DNA of 64,000 nucleotides, taken from contig NZ_CP033324.1 in assembly GCF_003710085.1 (NCBI RefSeq), positions 2,055,501-2,119,500 of the forward strand, given 5' to 3'. The first letter of the stretch is position 1. Every line of letters starts with the position of its first letter. Below, piece by piece: positions 8,132 to 19,084 of this stretch. A program made the translations under genes and the position numbers. The notes below the pieces were generated by a model, which was not told the origin of the DNA, ran no database searches, and was given only the letters and a program-made list of their open reading frames with translations. The DNA is from Nocardioides pantholopis. GTDB lineage: Bacteria > Actinomycetota > Actinomycetes > Propionibacteriales > Nocardioidaceae.

Positions 8132-9895
8132 TCAGAGGTACTGCCCGGTGTTGGCCACCGTGTCGATCGACCGCCCCGGCTCGGTGCCCTGCTTGCCGGT
8201 GACCAGGGTGCGGATGAAGACGATCCGCTCGCCCTTCTTGCCCGAGATCCGCGCCCAGTCGTCGGGGTTGGTGGTGTTCGGGAGGTCCTCGTTCTCCTTG
8301 AACTCGTCGACGCACGCCTGCAGCAGGTGCGAGATCCGCAGCCCGTGCTGGTCGTGGTCGAGGAAGTCCTTGATCGCCATCTTCTTGGCTCGGTCCACGA
8401 TGTTCTGCAGCATCGCGCCGGAGTTGAAGTCCTTGAAGTACAGGATCTCCTTGTCGCCGTTGGCGTAGGTGACCTCGAGGAAGCGGTTCTCCTCGGTCTC
8501 CGAGTACATCCGCTCCACCGTGGCGCGGATCATCGCGCCCACGCAGGCCTGGCGGTCCCCGCCGAACTCGGCGAGGTCGTCGGCGTGCAGGGGCAGGTCG
8601 GGGGTGAGGTACTTGCTGAAGATGTCGCGCGCCGACTCCGCGTCGGGGCGCTCGATCTTGATCTTCACGTCCAGGCGGCCAGGGCGCAGGATCGCGGGAT
8701 CGATCATGTCCTCCCGGTTCGAGGCGCCGATCACCAGCACGTTCTCGAGGAGCTCGACGCCGTCGATCTCGCTGAGCAGCTGCGGGACGATGGTGTTCTC
8801 GACGTCCGAGGAGACGCCGGAGCCGCGGGTGCGGAACAGCGAGTCCATCTCGTCGAAGAACACGATCACCGGCGTACCGCTGCTGGCCTTCTCCCGGGCC
8901 CGCTGGAACACCAGCCGGATGTGCCGCTCGGTCTCGCCGACGTACTTGTTCAGCAGCTCGGGGCCCTTGATGTTGAGGAAGTACGACTTCCCCTCCGCCC
9001 CCGTCCGTGTGGCGACCTTCTTGGCCAGCGAGTTCGCGACGGCCTTGGCGATCAGCGTCTTGCCGCACCCGGGCGGGCCGTAGAGCAGCACCCCCTTGGG
9101 CGGCTTGAGCTGGTGCTCCTTGAACAGCTCGGGGTGCAGGTACGGCAGCTCGACGGCGTCCTGGATCTGCACGATCTGGGCGCCGAGCCCGCCGATCGAC
9201 TCGTAGGCGATGTCGGGGACCTCCTCGAGGACGAGCTCCTCGACCTCCGACTTCGGGACCTTCTCGTAGACGTAGCCCGCGCGTGCGTCGAGCAGCAGGC
9301 TGTCGCCGGCGCGGATGGTCTCGTCGCGCAGCGGCTCGGCCAGGCGTACGACCCGCTCCTCGTCGGCGTTCGCGATCACCAGGACCCGGTCCCCGTCGGC
9401 GAGCAGCTCCTTGAACATGACGACCTCGCCGACCTGCTCGTAGTCGAACGCCGCGACGACGTTGAGGGCCTCGTTGAGCATCACCTCCTGGCCGCGCCGC
9501 AGGTCGGCGAGCTCGACGTTGGGGCTCACGTTGACCCGGAGCTTGCGGCCACCGGTGAACACGTCGACGGAGTCGTCGTCGTTGCGCGCGAGGAAGGTGC
9601 CGAACCCGGACGGCGGCTGGGCCAGCCGGTCGACCTCCTCCTTGAGCTTGAGGATCTGCTCGCGGGCGTCGCGCAGGGTCTGAGCCAGCCGCTCGTTCTG
9701 GGAACTGAGCGTGGCCAGCGAGCGCTCCGCGTCCGCGAGCTTGAACTCGACCGCTCGGGAGCCGCCCGGGCCGTCAACGAGCCGCCGACGAAGGTCGGCC
9801 ACCTCGGCCTCCAGGAAGCGCACCTGCCGGGCGAGCTCGTCGGGGCCGGGGCCCCCCGTGCTGGGCTGGTCCATGCCGAACTCGTTGTCAGACAT
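8132..9895 (-). CDS. mpa: Proteasome-associated AAA+ ATPase (Mpa/ARC)
   Basis: Hexameric unfoldase that recognises Pup and feeds substrates into the 20S core. The 587-residue product begins [10 protein letters not shown], has an N-terminal coiled coil (residues about 20-85, which binds Pup), OB-fold domains, Walker A GPPGCGKT, Walker [13 protein letters not shown] and an arginine-finger region [17 protein letters not shown]. It ends in GQYL, the C-terminal motif that docks into the alpha ring. I choose the ATG at 9895 because AGGAGGTGG lies directly upstream; a longer reading would translate hairpin element D. A TAGGGT box at 9919-9924 is a likely -10. Confidence 0.96.
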   Translation of the reverse strand: MSDNEFGMDQPSTGGPGPDELARQVRFLEAEVADLRRRLVDGPGGSRAVEFKLADAERSLATLSSQNERLAQTLRDAREQILKLKEEVDRLAQPPSGFGTFLARNDDDSVDVFTGGRKLRVNVSPNVELADLRRGQEVMLNEALNVVAAFDYEQVGEVVMFKELLADGDRVLVIANADEERVVRLAEPLRDETIRAGDSLLLDARAGYVYEKVPKSEVEELVLEEVPDIAYESIGGLGAQIVQIQDAVELPYLHPELFKEHQLKPPKGVLLYGPPGCGKTLIAKAVANSLAKKVATRTGAEGKSYFLNIKGPELLNKYVGETERHIRLVFQRAREKASSGTPVIVFFDEMDSLFRTRGSGVSSDVENTIVPQLLSEIDGVELLENVLVIGASNREDMIDPAILRPGRLDVKIKIERPDAESARDIFSKYLTPDLPLHADDLAEFGGDRQACVGAMIRATVERMYSETEENRFLEVTYANGDKEILYFKDFNSGAMLQNIVDRAKKMAIKDFLDHDQHGLRISHLLQACVDEFKENEDLPNTTNPDDWARISGKKGERIVFIRTLVTGKQGTEPGRSIDTVANTGQYL

Positions 9896-9918
9896 CAGCG
9901 CCACCTCCTGTGCCAGCG

Positions 9919-9924
9919 ACCCTA
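9919..9924 (-). promoter_or_regulatory. Candidate -10 box for mpa
   Basis: TAGGGT on the minus strand. It predicts a short leader of about 15-20 nt that carries the AGGAGGTGG ribosome binding site at 9901-9909. Confidence 0.4.
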
Positions 9925-9981
9925 CCCGCGCCGCGGGACAACGGAAGGCCCGATTCGGGGGTGTCGGGCGGGAGTCGCCAG

Positions 9982-10046
9982 CGTGCCGTTTGGTGACAAA
10001 CGGCACGGATCGGGCCCGAAAACCCGCCGTTTGGTCACAAACCGCA
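9982..10046. repeat. Paired-hairpin element, copy D
   Basis: Arm 1 cgtgccgtttg-gtga-caaacggcacg is a perfect 11-bp stem (centre 9994.5). Arm 2 gccgtttg-gtca-caaaccgc (centre 10035.5) lies 41 bp away. It starts 18 nt after the tRNA methyltransferase stop. Confidence 0.9.
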
Positions 10047-10063
10047 GGCGCCCGAGGCCCCGC

Positions 10064-11080
10064 TCAGCTCTGCTCGGCGCCCTCGTCGGGCTCCGTGCCG
10101 GGCACCCGGGGGCCGGTGTAGTCGGGGCCGTAGGCACCGGGGGCGGGCCGGCGGCGCTTGAGCGGCGGGCGGGCGCCGGGCGCCATCCGGCGGGCGGTGA
10201 CCAGGAAGGCGGTGTGGCCGATCATCTTGTGCCCCGGGCGGACGGCCAGGCCCTCGACGTGCCAGTCGCGGACCATGGACTCCCACGGCTGAGGGTCGGT
10301 GAAGCCACCGTGCACCCGAACGGTCTCGACGAACCGGGACAGCTGGGTGGTGGTCGCGACGTACGCGCACACGATCCCGCCGGGGCGCAGGGCGTCGGCG
10401 GCGGCGTCGAGGCACTCCCACGGAGCGAGCATGTCCAGGATGATCCGGTCGCACCGCTCGCCGCTGGCCGGCAGCGCCTCGGCGAGGTCGCCCAGGCGGA
10501 GGTCCCAGGCGGGGTGGTCGCCGCCGAAGAACTGGGTGACGTTGCGCCGGGCGACGTCGGCGAACTCCTCGCGCCGCTCGTACGACGTGACCCGGCCGTG
10601 CGGGCCGACGGCACGCAGCAGCGAGCAGGTCAGGGCACCGGATCCGACGCCGGCCTCGACGACGTGCGCGCCGGGGAAGATGTCGGCCATCGCGACGATC
10701 TGGGCGGCGTCCTTCGGGTAGACGACGGCGGCGCCGCGCGGCATCGAGACCACGAACTCCGAGAGCAGCGGACGGAAGACCAGGTACTCGCCACCGGCCG
10801 AGGAGGTGACGGTGAAGCCCTCCTCGCGCCCGATCAGCTCGTCGTGGTCGAAGTGGCCGCGGTTGGAGAAGAACCGCTTGCCCGGCACCAGCTCGAAGTT
10901 GTGCCGCCGGCCCTTCTGGTCGGTCAGCCGCACCCACTCGCCGGCCCGCAGCGGGCCGCGGTGCACGCCGGACCAGGCGTCGGGGTCCACGTCCGGCGCC
11001 GTCTCCGGGACGGTGTCTGGCGCGGTGTCGAGCACGGCATCGGCGGCGGAGTCGGGGGCGTCGTGATCTGCGTCGGGCAC
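10064..11080 (-). CDS. trmI: tRNA (adenine-58-N1)-methyltransferase TrmI-type
   Basis: SAM-dependent enzyme that makes m1A58 in the T-loop of tRNA. About 338 residues. An N-terminal acidic low-complexity stretch rich in Asp, Pro and Ala precedes the conserved GEWVRLTDQKGRRHNFELVPG and FFSNRGHFDHDELIGREEG. The Rossmann motif is VVEAGVGSGALTCSLLRAVG, followed by TSYERREEFADVARRN and DMLAPWE. Actinobacteria commonly encode this enzyme beside the proteasomal ATPase. Start chosen is GTG 11080, 8 nt after a TAAGGT box; a TTG at 11086 is the alternative. Confidence 0.9.
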   Translation of the reverse strand: MPDADHDAPDSAADAVLDTAPDTVPETAPDVDPDAWSGVHRGPLRAGEWVRLTDQKGRRHNFELVPGKRFFSNRGHFDHDELIGREEGFTVTSSAGGEYLVFRPLLSEFVVSMPRGAAVVYPKDAAQIVAMADIFPGAHVVEAGVGSGALTCSLLRAVGPHGRVTSYERREEFADVARRNVTQFFGGDHPAWDLRLGDLAEALPASGERCDRIILDMLAPWECLDAAADALRPGGIVCAYVATTTQLSRFVETVRVHGGFTDPQPWESMVRDWHVEGLAVRPGHKMIGHTAFLVTARRMAPGARPPLKRRRPAPGAYGPDYTGPRVPGTEPDEGAEQS

Positions 11081-11091
11081 GGGCAACGACC

Positions 11092-12222
11092 TTAGTGGGC
11101 GGCCTGCCGGAACGCCCGATCGACGTCGGCGGTCACCAGGACGCCGTACACCGAGCCGTCCTCGGCCAGCACGAGGTACTCCGGAGCGGGGGCACCCCCG
11201 ATCGCCGTCACCAGGTCCTCACCGGCCAGCCCGACGGGCAGGAACAGTCCCGGCTGCAAGGTCCGGGCCACGGCGGCGGTGGGCACCCAGGGGCGACGCT
11301 CCTCCGGGGTCGCCAGGAGCGCTGCCTCGTGGACGAGGCCCACCGGCTCGCCCGCGGCGTTCGTGGTCACGATGCCGCCGGCCTGGGCCTCCTGGGCGCG
11401 GCGTACCGCCTCGGCCAGCGGCAGGTCGGCCGGAACGCTGACGGCCCGTCGGGTCAGCTCGCGCGCGACGAGGGCGGGCAGCCTCTTGCGCAGCCGCGCC
11501 GACGCGATCGCGCTGCTCCCTCCGGCCCACAGGAACGCGGCGACGACGACGGCCAGGAGCCAGTCGATGACGTCGGGAGCCCGTCCGGTCACCTCCTCGA
11601 TCGCGAGCGGCCAGCCGAGGACGAGTACGGCGGCGGCCCGGCCGCCCCAGCCCGCCACCACCGTGCCCTGGTGCGGGCTCCCGGTCGCCTGCCAGACCGC
11701 GGACTTCAGCACCCGACCGCCGTCCAGCGGCAGCGCCGGCACGAGGTTGAGCACGCCGACCAGCAGGTTGGCGCCGGCGAGCGTGTAGACCGCCAGCTCG
11801 AGCAGGCCGTCCGGCACCACGAACCACAGGGCCGCAGCCCCGATGCCGACGGCGAGCGACGTCAGCGGCCCGACGACGGCGATCCAGAACTCCTGGCGCG
11901 GGGTGCGGGCCTCGCCGTCGACAGTGGTCATCCCGCCGAGGAAGTGCAGCGTGATCGAGGTGACGCGGAACCCGTAGCGACGGGCCATCACCGCATGGGA
12001 GACCTCGTGCAGCAGCACCGACCCGTAGAGCACCACCGCGAACATGAACCCGGCGACGTACCGCCAGCCGCCGAGGCCGGGCTCGACCTGCTCGACGGTG
12101 GGCGCCATCACGACAGCGATCAGTCCGGCGATCACGAACCAGGACGAGGAGACCAGCACGTCGCTACCGGCGAGCGTGCCGATCTTGAGGGTGCCCGGGG
12201 GGCGCTGCGCTGGTTCGGACAC
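11092..12222 (-). CDS. Site-2 protease family (M50) membrane metalloprotease with CBS domains
   Basis: A 376-residue intramembrane zinc protease of the Rip/SpoIVFB class. The zinc motif HEVSH is in LLHEVSHAVMARRYGF and the second metal/active-site motif is LVPALPLDGGRV, both inside hydrophobic segments. About five or six membrane spans fill residues 20-235, then a soluble C-terminal region (residues about 245-370) resembles paired CBS domains. The substrate, possibly an anti-sigma factor or transporter, is unknown. GTG start at 12222, preceded by TAGCCT with a 6-nt gap. It lies just upstream of the tRNA methyltransferase on the same strand. Confidence 0.88.
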   Translation of the reverse strand: MSEPAQRPPGTLKIGTLAGSDVLVSSSWFVIAGLIAVVMAPTVEQVEPGLGGWRYVAGFMFAVVLYGSVLLHEVSHAVMARRYGFRVTSITLHFLGGMTTVDGEARTPRQEFWIAVVGPLTSLAVGIGAAALWFVVPDGLLELAVYTLAGANLLVGVLNLVPALPLDGGRVLKSAVWQATGSPHQGTVVAGWGGRAAAVLVLGWPLAIEEVTGRAPDVIDWLLAVVVAAFLWAGGSSAIASARLRKRLPALVARELTRRAVSVPADLPLAEAVRRAQEAQAGGIVTTNAAGEPVGLVHEAALLATPEERRPWVPTAAVARTLQPGLFLPVGLAGEDLVTAIGGAPAPEYLVLAEDGSVYGVLVTADVDRAFRQAAH

Positions 12223-12228
12223 CTGACG

Positions 12229-12234
12229 AGGCTA
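12229..12234 (-). promoter_or_regulatory. Candidate -10 box for the site-2 protease gene
   Basis: TAGCCT on the minus strand, 6 nt before the GTG start at 12222. Confidence 0.5.
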
Positions 12235-12322
12235 GCCGACCACGCCACGCCGGGTGCGCTCTCAGCGCAGCTCCGGGCCGCCCGGGCCGGGTCGGGTTCG
12301 GTGCACTGTCCGTGGCGTCGCC

Positions 12323-12328
12323 TAGGGT
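12323..12328 (+). promoter_or_regulatory. Candidate -10 box for the RecB-like nuclease gene
   Basis: TAGGGT, 7 nt before the GTG at 12336. It supports that start over the GTG at 12312. Confidence 0.5.
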
Positions 12329-12335
12329 CGGCCCC

Positions 12336-13226
12336 GTGAGCGTGCAGCAGGAATCCCCCGCCGAGCGGGTCTCCACCCCGGTGGACGGCGTGGACGTGCT
12401 GGGCGCGCTCTCACCCAGCCGCGCCGGCGACTTCCTGACCTGCCCGCTGCTCTACCGCTTCCGCACGGTGGACCGGCTCCCGGAGCCGCCCTCCCCGGAC
12501 GCGGTGCGGGGCACGGTGGTCCACAAGGTGCTCGAGGACCTGTTCGACCTGCCCGCCGCCGAGCGGACCCCCGAGCGGGCCCGGGACATGCTGGAGCCCA
12601 CCTGGGAGGAGATCCGCGCCGCCGAGCCGGGCCTCGAGGAGATGTTCGGCGCGGAGGGCCCCGAGATCGCGCCCTGGCTGGCCTCGTGCCGCACCGTGCT
12701 GGAGCGGTACTTCACCCTGGAGGACCCCCGACGCCTGGAGCCGGCGGAGCGGGAGCTGTACGTCGAGAGCGTGCTGGACTCCCGGCTGCTGCTGCGCGGG
12801 TTCGTGGACCGGCTCGACGTGGCCCCCGACGGAGCCATCCGGGTCGTGGACTACAAGACCGGCCGCTCCCCCGCCCCGGGGTTCGAGGCCAAGGCACTGT
12901 TCCAGATGAAGTTCTACGCGCTGGTGATCTGGCGGACCCGTGGTGTGGTGCCCGCGATGCTGCAGCTGGTCTACCTCGGCAACGGCGAGATCGTGCGCTA
13001 CGTCCCCGACGAGCAGGACCTGCGGGCCACCGAGCGCAAGATCGAGGCGGTGTGGCGCGCGATCCAGGCGGCCGAGGAGACCGGCGACTGGCGTCCGAGC
13101 CCCGGCAAGCTGTGCGGGTGGTGCGCCCACCAGGCGATCTGCCCGGCGTACGGCGGCACGCCGCCGCCGCTGCCCGAGCCCGGCGAGCCGGTCCTGGAGC
13201 CGGCCGCTCAGCCCGCCTCGGACTGA
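12336..13226 (+). CDS. RecB-family PD-(D/E)XK exonuclease
   Basis: A 296-residue single-domain nuclease of the RecB/Cas4 type (PF12705). It has LSPSRAGDFLTCPLLYRFR near the N-terminus, the catalytic core IRVVDYKTGRSP (Asp and Lys of the D-x-K pair) near residue 175, and a C-terminal Cys group LCGWCAHQAICPAYG that together with the N-terminal Cys suggests an Fe-S cluster as in AddB and Cas4. Probable role is DNA repair; no helicase partner is adjacent. Its 3' end overlaps the convergent HAD gene by 19 nt. Confidence 0.85.
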   Translation: MSVQQESPAERVSTPVDGVDVLGALSPSRAGDFLTCPLLYRFRTVDRLPEPPSPDAVRGTVVHKVLEDLFDLPAAERTPERARDMLEPTWEEIRAAEPGLEEMFGAEGPEIAPWLASCRTVLERYFTLEDPRRLEPAERELYVESVLDSRLLLRGFVDRLDVAPDGAIRVVDYKTGRSPAPGFEAKALFQMKFYALVIWRTRGVVPAMLQLVYLGNGEIVRYVPDEQDLRATERKIEAVWRAIQAAEETGDWRPSPGKLCGWCAHQAICPAYGGTPPPLPEPGEPVLEPAAQPASD

Positions 13227-13867
13227 ATGCCGGCCAGGTCGGTCGGGTCCAGGCCGACCAGCGTGCTGCGGAACACCCGCCGGGGCGCGGCCGGGACCGG
13301 CACGTGGTTCTCGACGACCAGCACGGTGCACCCGGCCTCCTCGGCCGACCGTGCGCCGGTGTTGGAGTCCTCGATCGCGACGCACTGCGTCGGGTCCACG
13401 CCGAGGGCCGCCGCGGCGGTGAGGTACGGCTCGGGATGCGGCTTGCCGAACTCGACCTGGTCGCCGGTGACGACGACGCCGAAGGTCTCGGCCGGCAGCT
13501 GCGCGAGGATGGGCGCGACCAGGCGCTCGTAGGACATCGTGACCAGCGCGCAGGGCACCCGCGTGCGGCCCAGCTCGGTCAGCAGCTCGACGGCCCCCGG
13601 CCGCCACGGCACCCGCTCGGCGACCTTCGCGACCACGCCGTCGAGGAGCTCCTCCACGACCTCCTCGGGGGTGCGGTCGATCCCCATGTGCTCGCGGATG
13701 TAGCGCCCGGACTCGAGCAGCTCGTTGCCGACCAGCTTCAGGGCGTCGGCCTGGCTCCAGGTGCCGCCGTACCGTTCGGCGAGCTCGTACTCGACCTCGA
13801 TCCAGTAGGGCTCGGTGTCGACGAGGGTGCCGTCCATGTCCCACAGGACGGCCGCCGGCGGCCGCAC
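13208..13867 (-). CDS. HAD-superfamily phosphatase, beta-phosphoglucomutase-like
   Basis: A 219-residue HAD hydrolase. Motif I is LWDMDGTLVDTEPYW with nucleophile Asp and acid/base Asp. Motif II Thr/Ser is in VPCALVTMSY, motif III Lys in VEFGKPHPEPY and motif IV in CVAIEDSNTGARSA. A helical cap lies between motifs I and II. This is the subfamily of sugar phosphatases and beta-phosphoglucomutases, and the physiological substrate is not readable. The GTG start at 13867 has a GGGGGA run just before it. It overlaps the RecB-like gene tail to tail. Confidence 0.85.
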   Translation of the reverse strand: MRPPAAVLWDMDGTLVDTEPYWIEVEYELAERYGGTWSQADALKLVGNELLESGRYIREHMGIDRTPEEVVEELLDGVVAKVAERVPWRPGAVELLTELGRTRVPCALVTMSYERLVAPILAQLPAETFGVVVTGDQVEFGKPHPEPYLTAAAALGVDPTQCVAIEDSNTGARSAEEAGCTVLVVENHVPVPAAPRRVFRSTLVGLDPTDLAGIQSEAG

Positions 13868-14101
13868 TCCCCCATCGGGGCGCTGACCTGTCAGTTCACT
13901 CGATTCGACGGTGTTCAGAACGCTCTCCCCCAGGCTCCATGCGAATGTCCGTCCCGATTATCAGGGGCGCAGCAGCCACTGGCATAACGGCGCTCGCCCG
14001 CATCGGGGCTCTTCGTCCCCTCGGGTGGCCTCCCGCACGTCCCGACAGACCCGACGGTCCACCCAGCCGCAGGGTCCGTGTCGATCAGGTCGGCTCCCTG
14101 G

Positions 14102-17214
<3,113 letters not shown>

Positions 17215-17218
<4 letters not shown>

Positions 17219-17934
17219 CGGCGCGGCTCCCAGCGGAAGAGCCGGCTGGCCAGAGCGACGGCGACGACGACCCAGGCCACGGTGGGGACCAGGAGCGGCA
17301 GCGCGTCGGTCAGGGGGACGCCGCCGTCCCACGCGTTGACGACCAGCTCGGTGGCCGAGCCGCCGGGGAGGAGCCGCTTGAGGTAGGCGAGGTCCTCGGT
17401 GCCCGTGATTCCCACCCAGCCGGCCACGGCGACCACCGCCAGGCTCACCGGCAGCGTGGTCACCTGGGCGTGCTCGGGTGAATTCGTGATGCCCGCGGTG
17501 GCCAACGCCAGAGCCCCCATCATGGCCGCGGTGGCCAGGACCGCCACCGCCAGCAGTGGGATCTGTGCTGGGCCGTCGACCACCACACCGAGAACGGCCA
17601 GGATCGTCACCACTTGGACGAGCGCTACGACGGTGACCGGGAGTACCAGCCCGGCGAGGATGCTGCGGTCGCTCGCAGCGGTGGAGCGCAACCGCTTGAG
17701 GAAGAGGTTCTGCCGGCGTGCGGCCAACGTGGTCACCGCGGTGGTGTAAAGGCCGAAGGCCATCACGGTGAACATCACGACCGCAGCGACGAAGCCGAGG
17801 CTGCCGAGGTCGGAGTACGTCTCGTGCTGATAGACGAAGTAGCCGCCCAGGGCCACCGGGATGATCAGGCCGGTGACCAGGACCAGCCGGTTCCGGAACA
17901 TCTGGACCAGCTCACTGCGAGCGATCTTGAACAT
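17215..17934 (-). CDS. ABC-2 type transporter permease
   Basis: A 239-residue integral membrane protein with about six hydrophobic spans (LVLVTGLIIPVALGGYFV, FVAAVVMFTVMAFGL and so on), of the ABC-2 exporter family. It lacks nucleotide-binding motifs; the ATPase is encoded 50 nt upstream. The start ATG at 17934 (MFKIARSELVQMFRNR) gives the usual cytoplasmic N-terminal amphipathic helix. Together they form a DrrAB-like exporter of unknown substrate. Confidence 0.9.
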
Positions 17935-17984
17935 GGGGGTGACTCCCTTTCCTGGAGTACGGGGCGTGGCTCGGCTTGTGGGTC

Positions 17985-18863
17985 TCATCCGGCGTCGAGG
18001 GCCCGGAAGACGTCGTCCAGGCGGGTCGGACCCGCAGTCAGATCCAGCAGCTCCACCCCGGTGTCGTGCGCCCAACCCAGCAACCGGTAGAGGTCGTGCT
18101 GCAGGCTGAACGTCTCGATGTGGAAGGCGCCGTTGAGCGCACCGACGATCGGCGGCTCGGGGGCGCCGGGTGGCAGCGCGAAGCTGATCACCGACGGCAG
18201 GGTCTGCGTCAGCTCCGCGACCGTGCCCTCCTGCCGCAGCGTCCCCTCGTGCATGAGCCCGATGCGGTCGGCCCGCTGCTGAGCCTCTTCCAGGTAGTGG
18301 GTGGTGAGCACGATCGTGGAACCCTCGTCGCGCAGCCGGTCCACCGCGGCCCAGAGCGCGTCGCGGGACTGGATGTCCAGCCCGGTGGTCGGCTCGTCGA
18401 GGATGACCAGCTCTGGCCCGCCGTAGACGGCCGTGGCGAAGTCCAGGCGGCGCTTCTCGCCGCCGGACAGCTGGGAGACCCTGGTGCTCGCCTTGCGAGT
18501 GAGGCCGGAGACGCCGAGCACCCGGTCGACATCGTCCTGCCTCCCGCTCAATGCGCCGACCAGGCCCACCGACTCCTGCACCGTCAGGTCCGGGGAGAAG
18601 CCGCTCTCCTGCAACATGACGCCCATCCGCGGCGCCACGGCGCGACGGTCCTGGGGACTCTCACCGAAGATCCGCACCGTGCCGGACGTGGCCCGCCGGT
18701 GACCTTCGACCACCTCCAGCGTGGACGTCTTGCCGGCGCCGTTCGTGCCCAGCAACGCGTAGAGCTCGCCGCGCCGTACCTGGAAGGACAGGTCACGGAC
18801 GGCCGCGAAGGCGCCGTAGGTGATGCTCAGCCGTTCGACCTCGATGACGGAAGGGGCGGACAT
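17985..18863 (-). CDS. ABC transporter ATP-binding protein (DrrA-like)
   Basis: A 292-residue ATPase that powers the adjacent permease. Walker A is LLGTNGAGKTSTL, the Q-loop is in MGVMLQESGF, the signature is QLSGGEKRRL, Walker B is LVILDEPTTGLD and the switch His is in VLTTHYLEEA. The C-terminal 80 residues are the extension seen in DrrA-type exporter ATPases. First gene of a five-gene minus-strand operon (ATPase, permease, kinase, hydrolase, glutaminase-STAS), divergent from a LuxR-type regulator that may control it. The 221-nt intergenic region holds short direct repeats of ggtccggtc but no clear operator. Confidence 0.95.
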   Translation of the reverse strand: MSAPSVIEVERLSITYGAFAAVRDLSFQVRRGELYALLGTNGAGKTSTLEVVEGHRRATSGTVRIFGESPQDRRAVAPRMGVMLQESGFSPDLTVQESVGLVGALSGRQDDVDRVLGVSGLTRKASTRVSQLSGGEKRRLDFATAVYGGPELVILDEPTTGLDIQSRDALWAAVDRLRDEGSTIVLTTHYLEEAQQRADRIGLMHEGTLRQEGTVAELTQTLPSVISFALPPGAPEPPIVGALNGAFHIETFSLQHDLYRLLGWAHDTGVELLDLTAGPTRLDDVFRALDAG

Positions 18864-19084
18864 GGTGGTTCCTCTCGTGCTCTACGACGCCGGTCCGGTC
18901 GGTCCGGTCGGCGCAGGGCTGGTGCCGTGCCACCAGCCTCGGGCCGAGCGGGGTGCCTTCGCGTCGGTGAAAGACCCGCTCGCCCATCTGTCGTTCGGGC
19001 CCGAGGGCGGGCCACATCTGGCAGGGTGGGCTCCGCATCGGTGAGACCCACCTAACTCGCCGCCATCCCAGAGGAGAGCGAACG